A stretch of DNA of 8,485 nt from Acidimicrobiales bacterium (lineage in GTDB: Bacteria; Actinomycetota; Acidimicrobiia; Acidimicrobiales; SHLQ01): contig JABDJW010000089.1 of the NCBI GenBank assembly GCA_013002375.1, positions 1 to 8,485 of the forward strand. Reading direction: 5' to 3'. Position numbers and translations under genes: made by a program. Positions 5,110 to 8,485 of this stretch are shown here, one piece after another (the stretch's first letter is position 1; each line of letters begins with the position of its first letter). The notes under the pieces are model-generated. The model worked only from the letters and a program-made list of their open reading frames with translations. It was not told where the DNA came from and made no database searches.

Positions 5110-7085
5110 TGTCTCGAGTCTTCCGGGTGGCGCTCGCCGCGCTGCTCCTGCTGGCCTCGGTGTTCTCGGCGGCCGCACTGGCCCAAGACGGTGGCCCTGA
5201 GGATGCTCCGCCCTCGACCGCACCGAGCTTTCAGCCCGATGGTGAGCTCGATGTTCTGGGCGTCCTGCGTCGCAGCGTCGATATCGTCGATGTGATCGTG
5301 GCCGCGCCAGGAGAGCTGGTCGGAGAACAGATCCCCACGAATTCGTGGTTCGTCTCCGTTGACGGGGTCAGCCAGTCGGTCAAGGCCGACAGGCTCGAAG
5401 GCGACGACCTGGAAGTCGTGATGCTGCTCGACGTGTCCGGCAGCATGGACATCGCGGCGATGAACGCCGCCAAGGCCGCGGCGAGCCGCTTCGTCGACAC
5501 GTTGCCCGTATCGACCGCAATTTCGATCGTGCAATTCGGCGACGAGGCTTCGGTCCTGTCCTCGCTCGGCGCACCGCAGGACGAACTCTTCGTCGCCATC
5601 GATGGTCTGCGGGCCGATCGCCAGGCGGAGACCGCGCTCTACGATGCCGTGTTGCTCGGCCTCGATCAGTTCACGTCGGCCGAGGACACCGGCCGGACGT
5701 TGGTCGTGTTGTCCGATGGTGACGACACGGTGAACCCTGACGCCGCGTCCCTCGCCGCCACTGCGGTGGCCGAGCGCGAGGTCGACATCGTGGCCATCGG
5801 GCTGGAGACCAGCGACAGCAACGATGCCGCTCTGGAGGATTTGGTCGCGCCGGCCGGCGGTCGTCTCCTGGCCGCCAGTGACGCCTCGCTCGAGGCGGTG
5901 TACAACGACCTCGCGTCGGTGCTGTCCAACCAGTACCGATTGTCCTTCGAGCCGGCCGCGCTCGGCGCCGGCGATGTGTTCCTTCTGCTGAGCACCGAGC
6001 AGGGGCAGTTCGGCTCCTTCGTTTCCTACGAAGCGGCCGAACTCGTGCCGGCGCCCGCACCGCCCGCGGCGGCACCGGTGAATCCGGCGACGTCGGAATC
6101 GGCAATCACGCTGCCGGCAGCGTCCATCGTGCCCGAGCCGGCATGGTGGGCCGACGACAGCATCCGGCTCATCGGCCTCGGTCTCCTCGCACTGGCCATC
6201 GCCGCCATCGGCTACTTGCTGGCCGGGTCGAGCGACCAGGCCGTGCAGCTGGCTTCAGCCGGCCGAGATCGCAGTGTGCAGGCCATCGGCGGTGCGCCCG
6301 AGCGACTGACCGGAATCGCCGACTCATTCCTGGAGCGCGGCGAGCGGGGCGCGTTGCTCGAACGAGCTCTCGACCGCGCCGGAATCGCTCTCCGGCCGGC
6401 CGAGTTCGTCGTGCTGGCCGCCGTCTTCGCTTCAATTGGCGGGCTGCTGGGCTTCCTGTTCGCCGGGCCGGTCGCTGCGTTGCTCTTCGCCGGGCTCATC
6501 CTGTTCGGCTCGCGGATGTGGGTGTCGTTCAAGATCTCGCGGCGTCGTCGCATGTTCGAGGAGCAGCTCGGGAGCACGGTGCAGCTCTTGGCCGGTTCTC
6601 TCCGAGCCGGCTACGCGGTACCGCAGGCGGCCGAGACCGTGGCCAACGAAGCGGAGTCGCCCACCGCCGACGAGTTCCATCGCCTGGTGACCGAACACCG
6701 GCTGGGACGGGACTTCAGTGAATCGATGAACGCGATGGCCGATCGGGTCGAGTCGCAGGACTTCAGATGGGTGGTGCAGGCGATCGCCATCCATCGTGAA
6801 GTCGGCGGCGACCTGGCCGAAGTGCTCGACAACGTGGGCGCGACGATTCGAGATCGGGAGTTCATCCGCCGACAATTCCAGGCGATGTCCGCTGAGGGGC
6901 GTTATTCGGCGTACCTGATTCTGTCCTTGCCCTTCGTGGTCCTGGCCGTGCTCTCGGTCGGTAACCCCGAGTACATCGATGTTCTCTTCAACAGTGCCCG
7001 GGGCTTCATCACCCTGACTGTCGCGGGCACGCTGATGTTCGTCGGTGGCTCATGGCTCTTCCGTCTCATCCGGCCCCAGTTCTAG
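5106..7085 (+). CDS. tadB: Fusion of exported von Willebrand A domain to TadB-like type II secretion F platform protein
   Basis: A 659-residue protein; ATG at 5106 overlaps the tadA stop, and a second ATG at 5109 is equally possible (AAGGA at 5099-5103). Residues 1-26 are a signal peptide ending ALA before QDG. Residues about 48-98 look like a small beta domain. Residues about 102-275 are a VWA domain with intact metal-site motif: DVSGS (109-113), Thr176, and Asp204 in LSDGDD. A Pro/Ala-rich linker (about 314-347) leads to a membrane helix (353-373). From about 350 on, the protein has the size and layout of a whole TadB: cytoplasmic stretch, helices near 433-470, basic KISRRRRMF, an F domain (about 484-600, EEQLGSTVQLLAGSLRAGYAV), and helices near 600-620 and 633-655. 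TadB forms the membrane platform with TadC. The VWA part would lie outside and may bind metal, pilus subunits or a surface ligand; that role is inference. Confidence 0.9.
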   Translation: MMSRVFRVALAALLLLASVFSAAALAQDGGPEDAPPSTAPSFQPDGELDVLGVLRRSVDIVDVIVAAPGELVGEQIPTNSWFVSVDGVSQSVKADRLEGDDLEVVMLLDVSGSMDIAAMNAAKAAASRFVDTLPVSTAISIVQFGDEASVLSSLGAPQDELFVAIDGLRADRQAETALYDAVLLGLDQFTSAEDTGRTLVVLSDGDDTVNPDAASLAATAVAEREVDIVAIGLETSDSNDAALEDLVAPAGGRLLAASDASLEAVYNDLASVLSNQYRLSFEPAALGAGDVFLLLSTEQGQFGSFVSYEAAELVPAPAPPAAAPVNPATSESAITLPAASIVPEPAWWADDSIRLIGLGLLALAIAAIGYLLAGSSDQAVQLASAGRDRSVQAIGGAPERLTGIADSFLERGERGALLERALDRAGIALRPAEFVVLAAVFASIGGLLGFLFAGPVAALLFAGLILFGSRMWVSFKISRRRRMFEEQLGSTVQLLAGSLRAGYAVPQAAETVANEAESPTADEFHRLVTEHRLGRDFSESMNAMADRVESQDFRWVVQAIAIHREVGGDLAEVLDNVGATIRDREFIRRQFQAMSAEGRYSAYLILSLPFVVLAVLSVGNPEYIDVLFNSARGFITLTVAGTLMFVGGSWLFRLIRPQF

Positions 7086-7094
7086 GAGTAACCG

Positions 7095-8015
7095 ATGTTT
7101 GATCTTCCCCTTCGGGTTTGGCTGGGTGCCGGCGCGATCGGTGCTGCCATTCCTGTGCTCTGGTGGGCCGTCTCGGCCCGCGCTCATTCCAACCGACTCC
7201 TCCAGACCACGACCGAGCAGCGCACCAACCTGCGCGACTTGGTCCTGGCTCAATCGGGCCAAGAGCGCGTGGTCCAGCCCGGCCTCCGCCGGTTGGCCGA
7301 CTTCGCTCGGGCCTTCACGCCGGCCGGCCTGATCAGCCACATCGAGAAACGGGTCTTGCAGGCCGGTGTGTCGCAGTCGTGGCCCGTCGACCGGGTGCTC
7401 GGTATGAAGGTCCTACTGGCCGGTGCGGTGACCGTCATCATGCTGCTGCAATGGGTGGGAAACCCGTCCAACGTGCAGTTGCTGTTTCTCGCCTTGTTCA
7501 TGGGCGGGGTGGCGTTCATCCTTCCCGACTTCTTCCTCGCCGGTGCGGCCCGCACGAGACAAGTCGAAATCCAGACCGGACTCCCCGATTTTCTCGACCA
7601 GATCACCATCTCGGTAGAAGCCGGTTTGGGCTTCGAGGCCGCGTTGGGTCATGTCGCCGGAAACGTCGAAGGGGCGATGGGAATGGAGATTCAACGAACC
7701 CTGCAGGACATCCGGCTCGGCATGAGTCGCCAGCAGGCGTTCGAGGGGTTGGCCTTCCGAACCGATGTTCCCGAGGTGAAGCACTTCGTGCTGGCGATGG
7801 GGCAGGCCGAGAAGCTCGGTATGCCGATCGCCGACGTCTTGCGCATCCAATCCGGTGAACTCCGCCTGCGGCGTCGTCAGACCGCCGAGGAGGAAGCCCA
7901 GAAGGTCGGCGTGAAGATGATCTTCCCGCTCGTGCTGTGCATTCTTCCGGCCTTGATCATCGTCCTGCTGGCCCCCGCCATCTTCGAGCTGATCGACAAC
8001 TTCCCGAGCGATTAA
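7095..8015 (+). CDS. tadC: TadC-like type II secretion F-family platform protein
   Basis: A 306-residue inner-membrane protein that pairs with TadB to form the Tad assembly platform driven by the TadA ATPase. It starts at ATG 7095 with AGGAG at 7084-7088, which overlaps the previous stop codon. There is an N-terminal helix (about 8-28), a cytoplasmic stretch (about 29-100), a pair of helices near 101-120 and 127-152, and then the F domain (about 160-275). Its hallmark is TGLPDFLDQITISVEAGLGFEAAL (about 161-184), followed by GMSRQQAFEGLAFRTDVPEV and KLGMPIADVLRIQ. A terminal helix (about 275-297, FPLVLCILPALIIVLLAP) closes the protein. The order and length are standard for TadC, and it lacks the VWA addition of its upstream partner. 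Seventeen bases separate it from the next gene. Confidence 0.93.
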   Translation: MFDLPLRVWLGAGAIGAAIPVLWWAVSARAHSNRLLQTTTEQRTNLRDLVLAQSGQERVVQPGLRRLADFARAFTPAGLISHIEKRVLQAGVSQSWPVDRVLGMKVLLAGAVTVIMLLQWVGNPSNVQLLFLALFMGGVAFILPDFFLAGAARTRQVEIQTGLPDFLDQITISVEAGLGFEAALGHVAGNVEGAMGMEIQRTLQDIRLGMSRQQAFEGLAFRTDVPEVKHFVLAMGQAEKLGMPIADVLRIQSGELRLRRRQTAEEEAQKVGVKMIFPLVLCILPALIIVLLAPAIFELIDNFPSD

Positions 8016-8032
8016 CCAAAGCGAGTACGCCC

Positions 8033-8485
8033 ATGCATGCCAAGGATTTCAGCGCCCCCGCTGCCCAACTACTGGAGCCCGAGCAAATGGCCGACATGGC
8101 CATGGCTCACCACGCCACGCCCACCGGATTCGAGCCGCTCGATCATGTGCTCGACGGCGGCTTCCTTCCTGAGGAACTCGTGGTCGTCGGCGGCCGACCC
8201 GGTGTCGGCAAGACGATCAGCCTCATCCAGTGGGCCCGCCACCAGGCCCAGCAAGGTCAGCACGTGTTGCTGGCCCACTATGAGCATTCGCCCCTGACCG
8301 TGCTCGTGCAGCTCATGCTGATCGAGATCGGCGAGTTCGTGACCGATGTCGAGGTCAGCAGCAAGGCGCGGCACGACCTGGCGGACCTGGTCGGCGGTCG
8401 CCGATCCTGGCCCGATGTGGTCGGCTCCAACGTGACCGTCGCCGAGGCACACGACCGGACGGCGCGGCACGCCGAACGGCTGCAC
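8033..8485 (+). CDS. DnaB-C/RecA-fold ATPase, 5' part only (runs off window end)
   Basis: The frame opens at ATG 8033 and stays open for 151 codons to the last base, so the gene continues beyond the window. A weak GCGAG lies at 8021-8025. After about 28 residues comes TPTGFEPLDHVLDGG (29-43), the segment that precedes the motor in DnaB-C and KaiC-like proteins. Then come VVVGGRPGVGKT (50-61, Walker A) and HVLLAHYEHS (78-86 region), where Glu84 aligns with the Glu of the DnaB 'SLEM' strand thought to activate water. The roughly 100-residue DnaB N-terminal domain and linker are absent, so this is unlikely to be the replicative helicase. Walker B and the arginine finger, if present, lie past the window. 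Its place 17 bases after tadC, on the same strand, suggests co-expression with the pilus genes. Its function is unknown: a third cytoplasmic ATPase, a regulator, or an unrelated next gene. Confidence 0.72.
   Translation, partial: MHAKDFSAPAAQLLEPEQMADMAMAHHATPTGFEPLDHVLDGGFLPEELVVVGGRPGVGKTISLIQWARHQAQQGQHVLLAHYEHSPLTVLVQLMLIEIGEFVTDVEVSSKARHDLADLVGGRRSWPDVVGSNVTVAEAHDRTARHAERLH

Noticed and set aside
8037..8297. Short + strand open frame starting at ATG 8037
   Set aside because: It is a shifted frame inside the ATPase gene starting at 8033, which runs uninterrupted to the window end and has a Walker A motif.
1..8485. CRISPR array, insertion sequence, tRNA or rRNA
   Set aside because: No regularly spaced repeats, transposase motifs, terminal inverted repeats or recognisable tRNA/rRNA stretches were seen; nearly every base is in a pilus gene.

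Overview
The window is a gene-dense, GC-rich stretch of one strand that encodes most of a Flp/Tad (tight adherence) type IVc pilus locus. It is probably from a monoderm, high-GC actinomycete. Acidimicrobiia-like lineages are my best guess, from the protein style and the gene set; this is an impression and not a proven assignment. Support for an actinobacterial origin comes from high GC throughout, frequent GTG or TTG starts, a TadG C-terminal domain of the type I associate with actinobacterial pilus loci, and no secretin (RcpA/CpaC) or outer-membrane lipoprotein (TadD) gene between the pilus genes.

Layout, all on the + strand. Bases 2-127 hold the 3' end of a Flp-type pilin. It overlaps a TadE-like pseudopilin (about 105-509), which overlaps a TadG-like protein with ten cysteines (500-1564). 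An 88-base, comparatively AT-rich gap follows (1565-1652). It carries a perfect 7-bp hairpin and is the only real intergenic region. The machinery block comes next: CpaB/RcpC (1653-2513), the MinD-like TadZ/CpaE with a degenerate receiver-like N-terminus (2510-3703), the TadA/CpaF secretion ATPase (3721-5109), a fusion of an exported von Willebrand A domain to a complete TadB platform protein (5106-7085), and TadC (7095-8015). The window ends inside a RecA-fold ATPase resembling the C-terminal motor of DnaB helicase (8033 to beyond 8485). There is no gene-free stretch over 300 bases.

How the parts should work together: the pilin and pseudopilins are inserted in the membrane and processed by a TadV/CpaA-type peptidase, which is not in this window. 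TadZ places the complex, TadA hydrolyses ATP in the cytoplasm, and TadB plus TadC form the membrane platform that turns ATPase motion into pilin extraction. CpaB and TadG probably act outside the membrane. Overlaps of 4 to 23 bases and gaps under 20 bases suggest translational coupling within each block. The 1565-1652 gap separates the pilin/pseudopilin block from the machinery block.

The least routine elements are the VWA-TadB fusion, the third ATPase (DnaB-C-like, without a DnaB N-terminal domain) next to tadC, the hairpin between the blocks, and CpaB being kept where no secretin is visible. The core is a recognisable known system. I do not see a wholly new one, and novelty of the unusual parts cannot be judged without database searches.
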